Position numbers and translations under genes: made by a program
Shown: in pieces, positions 17,436 to 27,558 of the stretch
Position numbering within the stretch: position 1 is the stretch's first letter
Layout of the letters: every line of letters begins with the position of its first letter
Assembly (NCBI RefSeq): GCF_013409645.1
Contig: NZ_JACCBG010000001.1
Location: forward strand, 558,001-622,000
Reading direction: 5' to 3'
Length of the DNA stretch: 64,000 bases
Origin: Nocardioides panaciterrulae
GTDB taxonomy: Bacteria; Actinomycetota; Actinomycetes; Propionibacteriales; Nocardioidaceae
Notes under the pieces: generated by a model
The model's database searches: none
What the model saw: the letters and a program-made list of their open reading frames with translations, nothing else
Told to the model about the DNA's origin: nothing

Positions 17436-18176
17436 TCAGGCCTTCTGCGTCTCCCGCGCCGCAGCACCAGCGGCGTCCCGGGACGCCTCCTTCTCCTTGG
17501 CCGGCAGCACGAACCGGTAGCCCACGTTGCGCACCGTCCCGATCAGGTGCTCGTTCTCCGGCCCGAGCTTGGCGCGCAGCCGGCGCACGTGCACGTCGAC
17601 GGTGCGGGTGCCGCCGAAGTAGTCGTAGCCCCACACCTCCTGCAGCAGCTGCTGCCGCGAGAAGACCCGCCCCGGGTGCTGGGCGAGGAACTTCAGCAGC
17701 TCGAACTCCTTGAAGGTCAGGTCCAGCGGCCGGCCGCTCACCTTCGCGGTGTACGTCGCGTCGTCGACCACCACCTCACCCGAGCGGATGACGTGCGACT
17801 CCGGGTCGCCGGCGGACCGGGCCGCGGCCAGCCGGCCGATCGCCAGCCGGATCCGGGCCTCGAGCTCGGCCGGGCCGCAGGTGTGCAGGACGACGTCGTC
17901 CATGCCCCAGTCGTGGGCGACCACGGACAGCCCGCCCTCGGTGACCACGAGCAGCACCGGCGCGTCGGAGCCCGTCGTACGGATCAGCCGGCACAGGTCG
18001 CGGGCATGGGCGAGGTCCTGGCGGCCGTCGACGAGCAGCAGGTCGGCGCCGGGCGCCTCGAGCAGGGCGCTGCCCTCGGCGGGCAGGATCCTGACCTGGT
18101 GCCCGAGCAGGGCGAGGCCGGGCAGCACCTCGACGGAGGGTTGCAGCGCGCTGGTGAGCAGCAAGAGGGCGCTCAT
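17436..18176 (-). CDS. glnR: Nitrogen-response regulator GlnR (orphan OmpR type)
   Basis: Global activator/repressor of nitrogen genes in actinobacteria. It is 246 residues. The receiver half ([42 protein letters not shown]) lacks the normal acidic phosphorylation pocket, as in known GlnR, and no sensor kinase gene is adjacent. The winged-helix effector domain is strikingly conserved: [53 protein letters not shown] at 18176 opens [14 protein letters not shown], matching the Streptomyces protein start. It is divergent from a MoaD-like gene. Targets are not visible in the window. Confidence 0.95.
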   Translation of the reverse strand: MSALLLLTSALQPSVEVLPGLALLGHQVRILPAEGSALLEAPGADLLLVDGRQDLAHARDLCRLIRTTGSDAPVLLVVTEGGLSVVAHDWGMDDVVLHTCGPAELEARIRLAIGRLAAARSAGDPESHVIRSGEVVVDDATYTAKVSGRPLDLTFKEFELLKFLAQHPGRVFSRQQLLQEVWGYDYFGGTRTVDVHVRRLRAKLGPENEHLIGTVRNVGYRFVLPAKEKEASRDAAGAAARETQKA

Positions 18177-18258
18177 GGGAGCCTCCCGGTGGCCGGGCGG
18201 TGACCGGGACGCGACGCTGGGCCCCGGTCGTTTCGTTGATCGGGGAGAATACCGGACC

Positions 18259-18579
18259 ATGGAGCGCCCCACGCCGACCGCCGAGGTTCCTGAGACGACC
18301 GGCCCCGCCGCGACGGGCACCGTCCACGTGCACTACTGGGCGGCGGCGAAGGCCGCGGCCGGGGTCGCCGGCGACGAGTTGCAGGTCGACGGCCCGCTCA
18401 CGCTGGCCGAGGTCGTACGCCGGGTCCTGGCGCTCCACTCCGGCTCGAAGCTGCCGCAGGTGCTGGCCATCTGCTCGGCGCTGGTCGGGGACCGGCCGGT
18501 CGGCGCGAGCGACCCTGCGGAGGTCACGGTCGAGCCCGGGCAGACCGTGGAGTTCCTGCCGCCCTTCGCCGGCGGCTGA
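18259..18579 (+). CDS. MoaD/ThiS-family sulfur carrier protein
   Basis: A 106-residue ubiquitin-fold sulfur carrier. The first 20 residues are a flexible leader; the fold then runs [17 protein letters not shown] to [16 protein letters not shown]. The C-terminal Gly-Gly is the residue pair that is adenylated and thiocarboxylated. The ATG is 8 nt downstream of a GAGAAT -10-like box, suggesting a leaderless message. It is divergent from glnR. Molybdopterin synthesis is the family default, but no other moa gene is present, so the sulfur acceptor pathway is uncertain. Confidence 0.88.
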   Translation: MERPTPTAEVPETTGPAATGTVHVHYWAAAKAAAGVAGDELQVDGPLTLAEVVRRVLALHSGSKLPQVLAICSALVGDRPVGASDPAEVTVEPGQTVEFLPPFAGG

Positions 18580-18882
18580 CCCGCGGCAAACCCGGCGGCT
18601 GGCCCGCGGCCGACCCCGCAGCTGACCCGGCGGCGTACCCAATTGTGGTGACCTGCCCCGGTCTCCACGCGCCGCGGCGCTGCACGCGCCAAGGTGGACC
18701 CCGGAAGTCGACGGGCGGATGTCGGAGCGGACCGGCGGGGTGAACGGTCCAGGGGTCCGACAGGCGCCCGGTCGTCCGTGCCGGTGTGCGGGGGCGGACG
18801 CGGTGCGGGGGCACCGGGTCCGCGGGGGACTCTCGACCGGCACGCCCGACCGGCGCCGTACGCCTGTCGACGACCCGGCAGA
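18580..18882. other. Intergenic stretch without recognised gene
   Basis: Between the MoaD-like stop and the hsp20 terminator. It is very G-rich with short GTGCGGGGG repeats near 18785-18812. I see no convincing ORF, RNA or promoter. Confidence 0.5.
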
Positions 18883-18923
18883 CGACGAGGGCCCGCTCTC
18901 CGGGGGAGAGCGGTCCCTCGTCG
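18883..18923. terminator. Terminator of hsp20
   Basis: CGACGAGGGCCCGCTCTCC (18883-18901) pairs with GAGAGCGGTCCCTCGTCG (18906-18923) with one mismatch and a 4-nt loop. It lies 24 bp downstream of the hsp20 stop on the minus strand. Confidence 0.75.
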
Positions 18924-18947
18924 CGTGCGGGTCAGTGCGGCCGGGGG

Positions 18948-19376
18948 TCAGGCCTCGATCGCGGTCCGGCCGGGGTCGGCACCGGTGCCGATCTCGATCT
19001 TGCGCGGCTTGGCCCGCTCGGCGACCGGCACGACCAGGCGCAGCACGCCGCCCTCGTAGGCCGCCTCGATCCGGTCGAGGTCGAGGTTGTCGCCGAGCAC
19101 CAGCTGGCGGCTGAAGACGCCGCGCGGGCGCTCACTGGCGAGCATCTCCCAGTCGCCGTTGCGCGCGACCCGCTCGGCGCGCACGGTCAGCACGTTGCGC
19201 TCGACGTCGAGGTCGATGCTCTCCTTCGCCACGCCGGGCAGGTCGAACTCGATGACGAACGAGTCGCCCTCGCGCCAGGCGTCCATCGGCATCACCGCGG
19301 GACGGTTGGTGGTGCCGAGGAGCTGCTGGGTCAGGCGGTCGAAGTCGCGGAACGGGTCGGTGGTGCGCAGCAACAT
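18948..19376 (-). CDS. hsp20: Hsp20/alpha-crystallin small heat shock protein
   Basis: A 142-residue ATP-independent chaperone that holds unfolding proteins. The alpha-crystallin domain spans about residues 35-130: [40 protein letters not shown] and [20 protein letters not shown], which includes the conserved GVL. The ATG at 19376 has AGGAGG nine bases upstream. It is transcribed divergently from a MerR/HspR-type gene; a good promoter (TTGATT-N17-TATAAG) and a palindrome at its transcription start make control by that neighbour likely. Confidence 0.95.
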   Translation of the reverse strand: MLLRTTDPFRDFDRLTQQLLGTTNRPAVMPMDAWREGDSFVIEFDLPGVAKESIDLDVERNVLTVRAERVARNGDWEMLASERPRGVFSRQLVLGDNLDLDRIEAAYEGGVLRLVVPVAERAKPRKIEIGTGADPGRTAIEA

Positions 19377-19426
19377 CGCGTGGTCCTCCTGGTTCTGGTC
19401 GTCGGGCGCCGCCGGTGCGGCGTCGT

Positions 19427-19448
19427 ACCTGTATTGACGGTTACAGGT
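19427..19448. promoter_or_regulatory. Candidate operator between hsp20 and merR/hspR-like gene
   Basis: ACCTGTA (19427-19433) and TACAGGT (19442-19448) form a perfect 7-bp inverted repeat around TTGACGGT. It lies immediately downstream of the hsp20 -10 box, over the expected start of transcription, where bound repressor would block hsp20. It does not match the CTTGAGT-N7-ACTCAAG HAIR consensus. Confidence 0.65.
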
Positions 19449-19450
19449 TT

Positions 19451-19479
19451 CTTATATTCCAATCATCAGGCAGAATCAA
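19451..19479 (-). promoter_or_regulatory. hsp20 promoter
   Basis: Read on the minus strand: TTGATT (19479-19474), 17-bp spacer, TATAAG (19456-19451). It is an unusually good housekeeping-type promoter for so GC-rich a genome. Confidence 0.7.
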
Positions 19480-19504
19480 GCCCTCGAACCCGAGAGGAGC
19501 CAAG

Positions 19505-19810
19505 ATGCCCGAGGACCACAGCCGCGGGGTCTTCGCGATCTCGGTGGCCGCCGAGATGGTCTCGATGCAGGTGCAGAACCTGCGCGTCTACGAGCGCCGC
19601 GGCCTCCTCGAGCCGGACCGCACCACCGGCGGCACCCGCCTCTACAGCCGGGCCGACATCGAGACCCTGCACCGGATCCGCGACCTGCTGGCCGACGGCC
19701 TCAACCTCGCCGGCATCGCCCGGGTGCTCGAGCTCGAGGCCGAGGTGGCCCGGCTGCGGCATCAGAACGCCCGGCTGCGCGCCTCCGCAGGTATGCCGGG
19801 CCGCGGCTGA
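19505..19810 (+). CDS. MerR family regulator, HspR-like
   Basis: A 101-residue regulator. The MerR winged helix is clear: FAISVAAEMVSMQVQNLRVY, ERRGLLEPDRTTGGTRLYS and ADIETLHRIRDLLADGLNLA. The C-terminus is a short coiled coil (LELEAEVARLRHQNARLRAS) for dimerisation, as in HspR, with no metal-binding cysteines. The ATG at 19505 has GAGAGGAG upstream. Its position divergent from hsp20 and the palindrome between them argue for a heat-shock or proteotoxic-stress repressor acting on hsp20 and itself. Confidence 0.9.
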   Translation: MPEDHSRGVFAISVAAEMVSMQVQNLRVYERRGLLEPDRTTGGTRLYSRADIETLHRIRDLLADGLNLAGIARVLELEAEVARLRHQNARLRASAGMPGRG

Positions 19811-19895
19811 GCCCGGCGGGGCCGCCGCCGGGGCCGCCACCAGGTCTGCATGCGGCGGCGAGCAGGACTCGCGACTACCATGGTCGCCGGAGCCT

Positions 19896-19929
19896 CACCC
19901 GGGCCGCTCTTGAGTCCCCAGACCGGGTG
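19896..19929 (+). other. Hairpin element copy 1 (possible structured RNA)
   Basis: CACCCGG (19896-19902) pairs with CCGGGTG (19923-19929) around a 20-nt loop starting GCCGCTCTTGAGTCCC. The loop recurs in a second hairpin at 20316-20359 with different stem bases. Confidence 0.4.
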
Positions 19930-20126
19930 GTCCGGCGTGTCGAAGGGCGCGGTCGGGCAGCTTGGGTGCCCTGTGCGTCCTGGTCCTCGGCGAGGCTCCG
20001 CGCTCGCGGGCGGATTGATCACCCGCCGCGAGATTCCGGAGAGCCCGAGCTGATCCCCTGTCGGCCCGAGCGATCCGCGAGGCCGGTGGGCGCCCGCGCG
20101 TCGGGCGTCCACCGGTCGCCGCACCG

Positions 20127-20166
20127 GATCGGCCCCGCCCCTGATCGGCCCCGCCCCTGATCGGCC
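20127..20166. repeat. 16-bp tandem repeat
   Basis: GATCGGCCCCGCCCCT occurs twice in direct succession (20127-20142, 20143-20158) followed by a truncated third unit. It lies just upstream of the palindrome-containing 25-bp repeats. Confidence 0.7.
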
Positions 20167-20186
20167 ATGCCTTCGCCCCCCCAATC

Positions 20187-20237
20187 GGCCCACCCGGCGG
20201 GACCAAGGTCCGGCCCATCCGGCGGGACCAAGGTCCC
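20187..20237. promoter_or_regulatory. Two tandem 25-bp units each holding a GGGACC-AA-GGTCC palindrome
   Basis: Units 20187-20211 and 20212-20236 differ by one base. Each carries GGGACCAAGGTCC; the second (20224-20237) is a complete GGGACCAAGGTCCC palindrome. Such GGGAC-centred palindromes resemble sites bound by DosR/DevR/OsdR-type response regulators, but no such gene is in the window. A TAGCGT -10-like box follows at 20299-20304. Confidence 0.5.
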
Positions 20238-20315
20238 CTCTTCGCCCGCGAGCGGCCTTCTCACGCAGATGGGGTATGACCGGAGCCGGGTGGGGTACCT
20301 AGCGTGGGAGTCAAC

Positions 20316-20410
20316 CACCTCGCTTGGCCGCTCATGAGTCCCGTGACCGGGCGGAGGTGAGGTTTCGGAGCCGCGCGGGCAGTGGAACAGGGGCCCTCCC
20401 GCAGCGGCTC
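20316..20410 (+). other. Hairpin element copy 2 and second hairpin (possible small RNA)
   Basis: CACCTC (20316-20321) pairs with GAGGTG (20354-20359) around a loop containing GCCGCTCATGAGTCCC, nearly the loop of copy 1. A second hairpin (GAGCCGC-GCGGG at 20368-20379 with CCCGC-A-GCGGCTC at 20398-20410) could terminate a short transcript starting near 20310. No ORF in the gap 19811-20483 looks coding. Confidence 0.35.
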
Positions 20411-20483
20411 CGATCATGTCCGGACCCGGTCCGACGGGCGCGGCCCCGGTGCGCGCTTTAAGGGCGCGGCTTCAGGCGCCCCC

Positions 20484-21170
20484 TCAGGGCGCCGGCGACG
20501 GACGCCCGAGCACGGCCCGGGCGATCCGCACCGGGTGGTCGTGGCGCCAGTGCCCGTGCCGGTAGGTCACCGCGCCGATCGTCCACCGGGCGGTCGAGCG
20601 GTCCGGCTCGCCGTACAGGTAGAGCCGCCCACCGCAGGCGTAGCTGATCCGCTCGCCGTGGTGGACGCTGCTGGCGCCCTGCAGGAACGTGCACTCGCGG
20701 CCCGAGGCCAGCCGGATGCCCCACACGTTGGGGGTGGGGCCCGGCGCGGGGTGCAGGTGGCGGGCCCGCACCCGCGCCAGAACACGCCGCCACGGCGAGG
20801 CGGCGCAGACCACGTGGTGGCCGTCGTGCTGCGCCCAGCACGGATCGAAGACGGTGTTGCCGGCGAAGCAGCGGTACGCCCCGGCGCCGAGCGCCTCCGA
20901 GCCCCGGCTGCAGGTGCCGCCGCTGCGTCGGGTGGCTACCCGCCAACCGGGCTTGAGTGCGCCGTCGCCGGTCACCGGGCTGAGGCGTACGACGCGGGTC
21001 GCGCCGGCCGGCCGGTCCGGGGCGGCCCCGGACGCCGGGCCGGAGCCGCCGACGAGCACTCCGGCGATCAGCCCGGTGATCAGGGCAGCGATCGCCGCGA
21101 GGGCGAGCCCGCCGGGGCCCCCGTCGGCGCGGCAGGTGCGGCGGGTCTGGCGGGTGCGTGTCGTCGGCAT
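20484..21170 (-). CDS. Secreted Cys-rich protein of unknown function
   Basis: A 228-residue protein. A basic N-terminus (TTRTRQTRRTCR) and a long hydrophobic segment (LALAAIAALITGLIAGVLVGG) act as signal or anchor. The exported part has six cysteines (GGTC, YRC, DPCW, VVC, REC, YAC), enough for three disulfides, and ends in WTIGAVTYRHGHWRHDHPVR. I do not recognise the family; no enzymatic motif is visible. ATG 21170 with AAGGGG upstream is preferred over a start at 21194. It is a single gene next to the rml locus, which may be coincidental. Confidence 0.7.
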   Translation of the reverse strand: MPTTRTRQTRRTCRADGGPGGLALAAIAALITGLIAGVLVGGSGPASGAAPDRPAGATRVVRLSPVTGDGALKPGWRVATRRSGGTCSRGSEALGAGAYRCFAGNTVFDPCWAQHDGHHVVCAASPWRRVLARVRARHLHPAPGPTPNVWGIRLASGRECTFLQGASSVHHGERISYACGGRLYLYGEPDRSTARWTIGAVTYRHGHWRHDHPVRIARAVLGRPSPAP

Positions 21171-21266
21171 GGTGTGCCCCTTGGTCCCGGTCACGGATCG
21201 CTGCGTGCTCGGCGACGTGCCGATGCACGTGGGACGCTTCCAGCGTAGATCCGGTTGCGGGCCGCG

Positions 21267-22654
21267 TCAGCCCAGCGAGGCGACGTACCTCCGCAGCGCG
21301 ACGAAGGCGTCCTCGGGTTCGAAGCCGGTCGCCTGCAGCTTGTCCAGCGCGAGCGTGCTGCACCGCGGCCGCGGTGCCAGCCCCTTGCCGCGGCCGTACT
21401 CCTCGGTGCTCACCGCGGCGACGTCGTCGGCGGACCGCCCGCGCAGCCGGAACACCTCCCGCGCCACGTCGGCCCACGAGGTGGCCGGGCCGCCGTTGGT
21501 GACGTTGTAGGTGCCATAGGGCGCGCCGACGTCGAGCAGGTGCCGGATCGCGCGCACCAGCTCGGTGGTGAAGGTGAGCCGGCCGACCTGGTCGTCGACC
21601 ACGCCGGGGGAGACGCCGCGGTCGGCGAGACCGGCCATCGTCCGCACGAAGTTGCCGCCGTCGCCGACCACCCACGAGGTGCGCAGCAGGTAGTGCCGCG
21701 GCGCGGTGGCCGCGACCAGGTCGCCCGCCGCCTTGGTCTGGCCGTAGACACCGAGCGGCGAGAGCGGCTCGTCCTCGGTGTGCACCTCGGCGGTGCCGTC
21801 GAAGACGTAGTCGGTCGAGACGTGCACCAGCGTCAGCCGGTGCTCGCGCGCCGCCCGGGCGAGGTGGGCGACCGCGGTGGCGTTGGCCCGCCAGGCCGCC
21901 ACCCGGCCCTCGGGGGTCTCGGCGGGGTCGACGGCGGTGTACGCCGCCGCGTTGAGCACCAGCTCGTACTCGTGCCACGGCCACGCCGCCACCGCCTCCG
22001 CGTCCCCGACGTCGAGCTCGTCGAGGTCGACCGCGTCCGCGTCCGGGAGCTCCGCCAGCAGCGCCCGGCCGAGCTGGCCGCGGGCGCCGACCACGAGGGC
22101 GCGCTTGGGTGGCATCGGCTTGACGGCGTCCAGGCGCGGATTGCTGCGGTCCTTCTCGGAGACCTCGGCCTCCGCGAGCGGGATCGGCCAGGGCACGGCG
22201 CAGGTCGGGTCCGCCAGGTCGAGGGCGGGGTAGGTGATGCCGGGCCGCCAGTGCTCGTTGACCAGATAGGTGTAGGCGGTCGCGTCCTCGAGCGCCTGAT
22301 AGGAGTTGCCGACGCCGCGAGGCACGAACACAGCCACGGACGGGTCGATCTCCATGTGGAAGACGGTGCCGAACGAGTCGCCCTCGCGCAGGTCGACCCA
22401 GGCGGCGAAGACCCGCCCGGTGGTGATCGACACGAACTTGTCCCACGGCTCCGCGTGGATGCCACGAGTAGTCCCCCGGGAGCCGTTGAACGACACATTG
22501 TTCTGGACCGGGCCGAAGTCGGGAAGGCCGAGGGCCTGCATCTTCTCCCGCTGCCAGTTCTCCTTGAACCAGCCGCGGGAGTCGCCGTGCAGCGGCAGGC
22601 GGAGGACGACCAGCCCCGGGATCGGTGACTGGTCCAAGGTCAGCTCGGCCGACA

Positions 22655-22655
<1 letters not shown>
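21267..22655 (-). CDS. rmlCD: Bifunctional dTDP-4-dehydrorhamnose 3,5-epimerase / reductase (RmlC-RmlD fusion), copy 1
   Basis: Catalyses the last two steps to dTDP-L-rhamnose. The protein has 462 residues: the RmlC cupin occupies about 1-185 ([30 protein letters not shown] with the catalytic His, [19 protein letters not shown]) and the RmlD short-chain reductase about 190-462 ([13 protein letters not shown] for [15 protein letters not shown], and YGQTK as the YxxxK pair). The start ATG 22655 overlaps the rmlB stop as TGATG, so a frame extended to 22982 inside rmlB is not used. Both domains look intact. A second, clearly diverged fusion lies at 54445-55857. Confidence 0.95.
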
Positions 22656-24583
<1,928 letters not shown>

Positions 24584-24777
24584 GCAGGGCTCAGTAGTGC
24601 GGCGGCGACCGGGACGAGGAGTCGTCGGTTCACCCGGGTGGGACGCGTGGGGCGCGGAGGCGGTGCCGTTGGGTAGCTGATCCGGGTTCGCCGGTCGGCG
24701 CGCGCTCCGCCGTGTAACACTGCAGCCGCTTCGTGGAAGCACGGTCCGTCATCGATGAGCCCGAGGAGGCGAGAGCC

Positions 24778-25125
24778 ATGGTCCCGTTGGAGTCCGAGGA
24801 GCGGCCGTGGGGCTCGTGGCACGTCATCGACGTCAACCACGGCTACAAGATCAAGCGCATCCACGTGAACCCCGGCTGCCGGCTGTCCTACCAGACCCAT
24901 GCCCACCGCTCCGAGCACTGGGTGGTGGTCTTCGGGGTGGCCACCTGCACGATCGACGACGAGGTGATCGTCGCCGGGCCCGGGCACTCGGTCGACGTGC
25001 CGCTGGGCGCGAAGCACCGGCTGGCCAACGAGGGCGAGCAGGAGCTGGTCATCGTCGAGGTCCAGCACGGCGCGTACACCGGCGAGGACGACATCGAGCG
25101 TCTCGAGGACGACTACGGGCGGTAG
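24778..25125 (+). CDS. Cupin protein, mannose-6-phosphate isomerase type II-like
   Basis: A 115-residue single cupin, equivalent to the C-terminal isomerase domain of ManC/AlgA proteins. It shows ERPWGSWHVID, GYKIKRIHVNPG, LSYQTHAHRSEHWVVVFG (metal His residues), PLGAKHRLANEG and the family ending IERLEDDYGR. A perfect-looking GAGGAGG lies 8 nt before ATG 24778, deciding the start over an upstream GTG at 24733. It may interconvert fructose-6-phosphate and mannose-6-phosphate or only act as a sugar-nucleotide accessory domain, feeding the gmd branch. The last nine codons recur as a remnant at 48856-48882. Confidence 0.88.
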   Translation: MVPLESEERPWGSWHVIDVNHGYKIKRIHVNPGCRLSYQTHAHRSEHWVVVFGVATCTIDDEVIVAGPGHSVDVPLGAKHRLANEGEQELVIVEVQHGAYTGEDDIERLEDDYGR

Positions 25126-25146
25126 GCCGAGGAGCGGGCGTTCGGC

Positions 25147-26409
25147 CTACGTCCGCCGTCGGAACCTGGCGTCACCGTTGGGCAGGTACTTCACGAGGTA
25201 GCGGTCGTCGTGGGCCCGATGGTGGTGCCACGAGCAGAGCAGCACGCCGTCCGCCAGGTTGGTGTCTCCGCCGTCGAACCATCGCCGCTTGTGGTGCGCC
25301 TCGGTCCAGGCGGCAGGCACGTGACAGCCCTCGGCCCTGCACTCCCGGTCGCGCAGGGTCATCGCGATCCGCTGGCTCTTGTCGAAGAGCCGCTTGGTCC
25401 GGCCCAGGTCGAGGAGGACGGAGTCCCCGCCGAGCACCGCGGGCAGGATCCCCGCGGTGCAGGCCTGCCGTCGTGCCTCGCCGATGCTGATCTCGGCGCC
25501 GGTGGCGAGCGTCGCGTGGCCGAGGCCGGAGATCAGGTCGTCCTTGTCCACGGTGATCACCATGCTGGTGGCGGTGCCGCCGTGCTGGGGGAGCACCTCG
25601 GCGGGCAGCCGCTCGATCATCGCGCAGAAGGCTTCGCCGAGCCGCCGGTCGTACGGCAGCTTCTCGACCTCACCCTCGGGCGTGGTCTCGGTAAGGGGCG
25701 CCGACTCCCGGTGGCGCGGCGAGGTGAACGACTCCAGGTCGCCCCGCAGGCGGTCACCGATGGCTCGCGGCACCCGGCCGCGGAGGTCGGTGGTGCCGTC
25801 GGGCCGGTTGCGCAGCTCGAGGAAGGTACGCCGCCGCGCGTTGCGCTCCTCGGCCTCGAGCCGGCGCTTGTCCTCCTCGTCGGCGATCTCCGGCGCGACC
25901 AGGTCGAGGATCCGGCGCCCGAGCCGCTCCAGGTCCTCCGGGCCGTGGTGGGCGGCGAGCTCGATCAGGTGGAGCTCGGCCTTCTCGTGGATCTCGGAGC
26001 CGACGCTGCTCGGCAAGGCCTCCAGCGCGGCCACGATCGTGTCCGCCTGGGCCTCGTTGACCGCGCCACCGGCGAATGCCTCGGCCACCCGGTGCCAGCG
26101 CTGGTCGAGGAGGCGGGCGAGCTTCAACGCGTGCCGGTCTGCTCCTCGGCGTCCGCGGCAATGCTGGGTGAGCCACGCGGCGGGGTCGCGGTCGCCGGTC
26201 TGCTCGGCGACGTCGTCGGAGGCCGCGAGCACCTGGAGGAGCAGCGCCCGCAGCTCCGCCAGGGCCTGGTTCAGCCGGACCAGGGTCGCCTCCTTGTCGG
26301 AGGGAGACATCAGGGCCGGGCTGATCCCGCGGACCTCGTCGATGTCGGCCACCAGTCGCTCGGCACACGCCAGCAGCGGGTGTGCGATCGGAGCCGAGGG
26401 GTTGGCCAT
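25147..26409 (-). CDS. DUF222 / HNH endonuclease domain protein (13E12 repeat type)
   Basis: A 420-residue protein of the abundant actinobacterial DUF222-HNH family. The N-terminal two thirds are helical (LNQALAELRALLLQVLAASD, AFAGGAVNEAQADTIVAALE, DEEDKRRLEAEERNARRRTF). The HNH nuclease motif is at the C-terminus: RDRECRAEGCHVPAAW, AHHKRRWFDGGDTN and LCSWHHHRAHD, with Cys and His zinc ligands intact. Its biological role is unknown; copies are often scattered as genomic repeats, so homologous recombination between copies is possible. TATTAT at 26459-26454 on the minus strand may be its -10 box. Confidence 0.9.
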   Translation of the reverse strand: MANPSAPIAHPLLACAERLVADIDEVRGISPALMSPSDKEATLVRLNQALAELRALLLQVLAASDDVAEQTGDRDPAAWLTQHCRGRRGADRHALKLARLLDQRWHRVAEAFAGGAVNEAQADTIVAALEALPSSVGSEIHEKAELHLIELAAHHGPEDLERLGRRILDLVAPEIADEEDKRRLEAEERNARRRTFLELRNRPDGTTDLRGRVPRAIGDRLRGDLESFTSPRHRESAPLTETTPEGEVEKLPYDRRLGEAFCAMIERLPAEVLPQHGGTATSMVITVDKDDLISGLGHATLATGAEISIGEARRQACTAGILPAVLGGDSVLLDLGRTKRLFDKSQRIAMTLRDRECRAEGCHVPAAWTEAHHKRRWFDGGDTNLADGVLLCSWHHHRAHDDRYLVKYLPNGDARFRRRT

Positions 26410-26567
26410 GAACCCACGCTAGGCCTCCGGCGCGGGCTCGTCAAGAGATTCGAATAATACACAGACTGTGGATTTCGCTGTGGATTAGCGGCGGCGTTTC
26501 ATCGGTGATGTGCTAGACCGGCACTGCAGCCGGAATGCCGTCGAGCCATGCCGGCGTTGACCGCGGC

Positions 26568-27071
26568 ATGAGCGCAGGAGCCTGGGTGCTGATCGTCGCC
26601 GTCGTCGCCGCACTGGCCTTCGGCCTCTACCGCGCCGCCACCGACGGTCGGTTCCGCGGCACCCACCGGGTGGGTGCCGCGACGCCGGAGCCCAGCATCG
26701 CCGAGCCCACCGACAGCCCGGGAGCGGCGGGGCCGGCGCAGTCGGCCGGTCCGTCGGTCAAGGACCTGCTCGCCACCACCGGTCTCGACCTCGGGTTGGG
26801 GGAGCGCGCCACCCTCCTGCAGTTCTCCTCCGCCTTCTGCGCGCCCTGCCGCGCCACCCGCCGGATCCTCGCCGACGTCGCCGCCGTCGTCCCCGGGGTG
26901 ACCCATGTCGAGGTCGACGCCGAGCACCACCTCGAGGCGGTCCGCGCCCTCGGCGTGCTCCGCACCCCGACCACGCTGGTCCTGGACGCCCGCGGCGCCG
27001 AGGTCGCCCGGGCCGCCGGTGCGCCGCGCAAGGAGCAGGTGCTCTCGACGCTGGCCGACGTCACTGCTTGA
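26568..27071 (+). CDS. thiX: Membrane-anchored thioredoxin-like protein
   Basis: A 167-residue protein with an N-terminal membrane anchor (GAWVLIVAVVAALAFGLY), a Pro/Ala-rich linker (about 35-65) and an extracytoplasmic or membrane-proximal thioredoxin domain. The redox motif is FCAPCR (CxxC) and the cis-proline is in GVLRTPTTLVLD. ATG 26568 is preferred, as it starts directly before the membrane segment; upstream ATGs at 26535 and 26550 add unrelated residues. In mycobacteria the ThiX-type thioredoxin is linked to cysA2/sseC2, the same company as here (28077 and 28927). Confidence 0.87.
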   Translation: MSAGAWVLIVAVVAALAFGLYRAATDGRFRGTHRVGAATPEPSIAEPTDSPGAAGPAQSAGPSVKDLLATTGLDLGLGERATLLQFSSAFCAPCRATRRILADVAAVVPGVTHVEVDAEHHLEAVRALGVLRTPTTLVLDARGAEVARAAGAPRKEQVLSTLADVTA

Positions 27072-27269
27072 GCAGCCGACCGGCCGCGTCTCCAGGTCCT
27101 ACCGAAGATTGGGTGTCGTCGCGCGGAGATGTGGTGCCCGTTTCGTCAGGCCGCCTAGCGTCGGTCATTGCTGCCGGCCGGGACGTCATGGGAGAGCTCT
27201 CGGCGTCCCAGGCCGCAGCACCAATCCGGTCCGGACGACCGGCCTCCGTGCGACTCCGCGCGAGAGAGG

Positions 27270-27286
27270 TGTCCATCAAGTGGACA
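27270..27286. promoter_or_regulatory. Inverted repeat upstream of the sulfur leader
   Basis: TGTCCA-TCAAG-TGGACA is a perfect 6-bp inverted repeat about 50 bp upstream of the leader promoter -10 box. A regulator site is inferred from position only. Confidence 0.4.
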
Positions 27287-27334
27287 TGCTGACCACATCC
27301 TGAGACGGAATGAATCGCGACCCCTGGTCGTTCC

Positions 27335-27340
27335 CTACAG
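27335..27340 (+). promoter_or_regulatory. -10 box for the leader ORF and DUF4395 operon
   Basis: TACAGT ends 8 nt before ATG 27349, the spacing expected for a leaderless transcript that begins at or beside the leader-peptide start codon. No good -35 is seen. Confidence 0.5.
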
Positions 27341-27348
27341 TGATGTCC

Positions 27349-27426
27349 ATGTCCTCGACCATGCTGACCAAGCGCCGCGCAGTGGATCACTGCCGCGTGC
27401 GCTCGTCGCTGTGTCGAATGTCCTGA
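27349..27426 (+). CDS. Cys-containing leader peptide of the sulfur operon
   Basis: A 25-codon ORF upstream of the DUF4395-rhodanese-DUF1416 genes. It contains LTKRRAVDHCR and ends SSLCRMS, matching from memory the pattern of short actinobacterial leader peptides (LTKRRAVDLCR followed by a second LCR) found before sulfur-assimilation genes. Two Cys codons (27391, 27412) could let cysteine supply control ribosome progress and so expression of the genes downstream; that mechanism is inferred from cysteine-attenuation uORFs described in mycobacteria. The ATG used is 27349, next to the expected transcription start; ATG 27343 and 27361 are in frame. It is too short for ordinary gene calling. Confidence 0.68.
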   Translation: MSSTMLTKRRAVDHCRVRSSLCRMS

Positions 27427-27558
27427 CGGGTCGCGTCCCGGACTGATCCCGATCGCGCAGCGCTGCTGCCCGCGGTCACGTCCTCTTCGTCGTACGCCGA
27501 CGAACGCGCGCCCGTGCCATCCCAGGCCCCCTCCCGTCCAGGACCCCGCAGGAGCGTC

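Noticed and set aside
19875..20000. Possible cyclic-di-GMP or SAM riboswitch on either strand
   Set aside because: Short matches (ACGCACAGGGCA on the minus strand, GCTCATGAG on the plus strand) are not followed by the rest of the conserved cores, and no suitable gene lies downstream.
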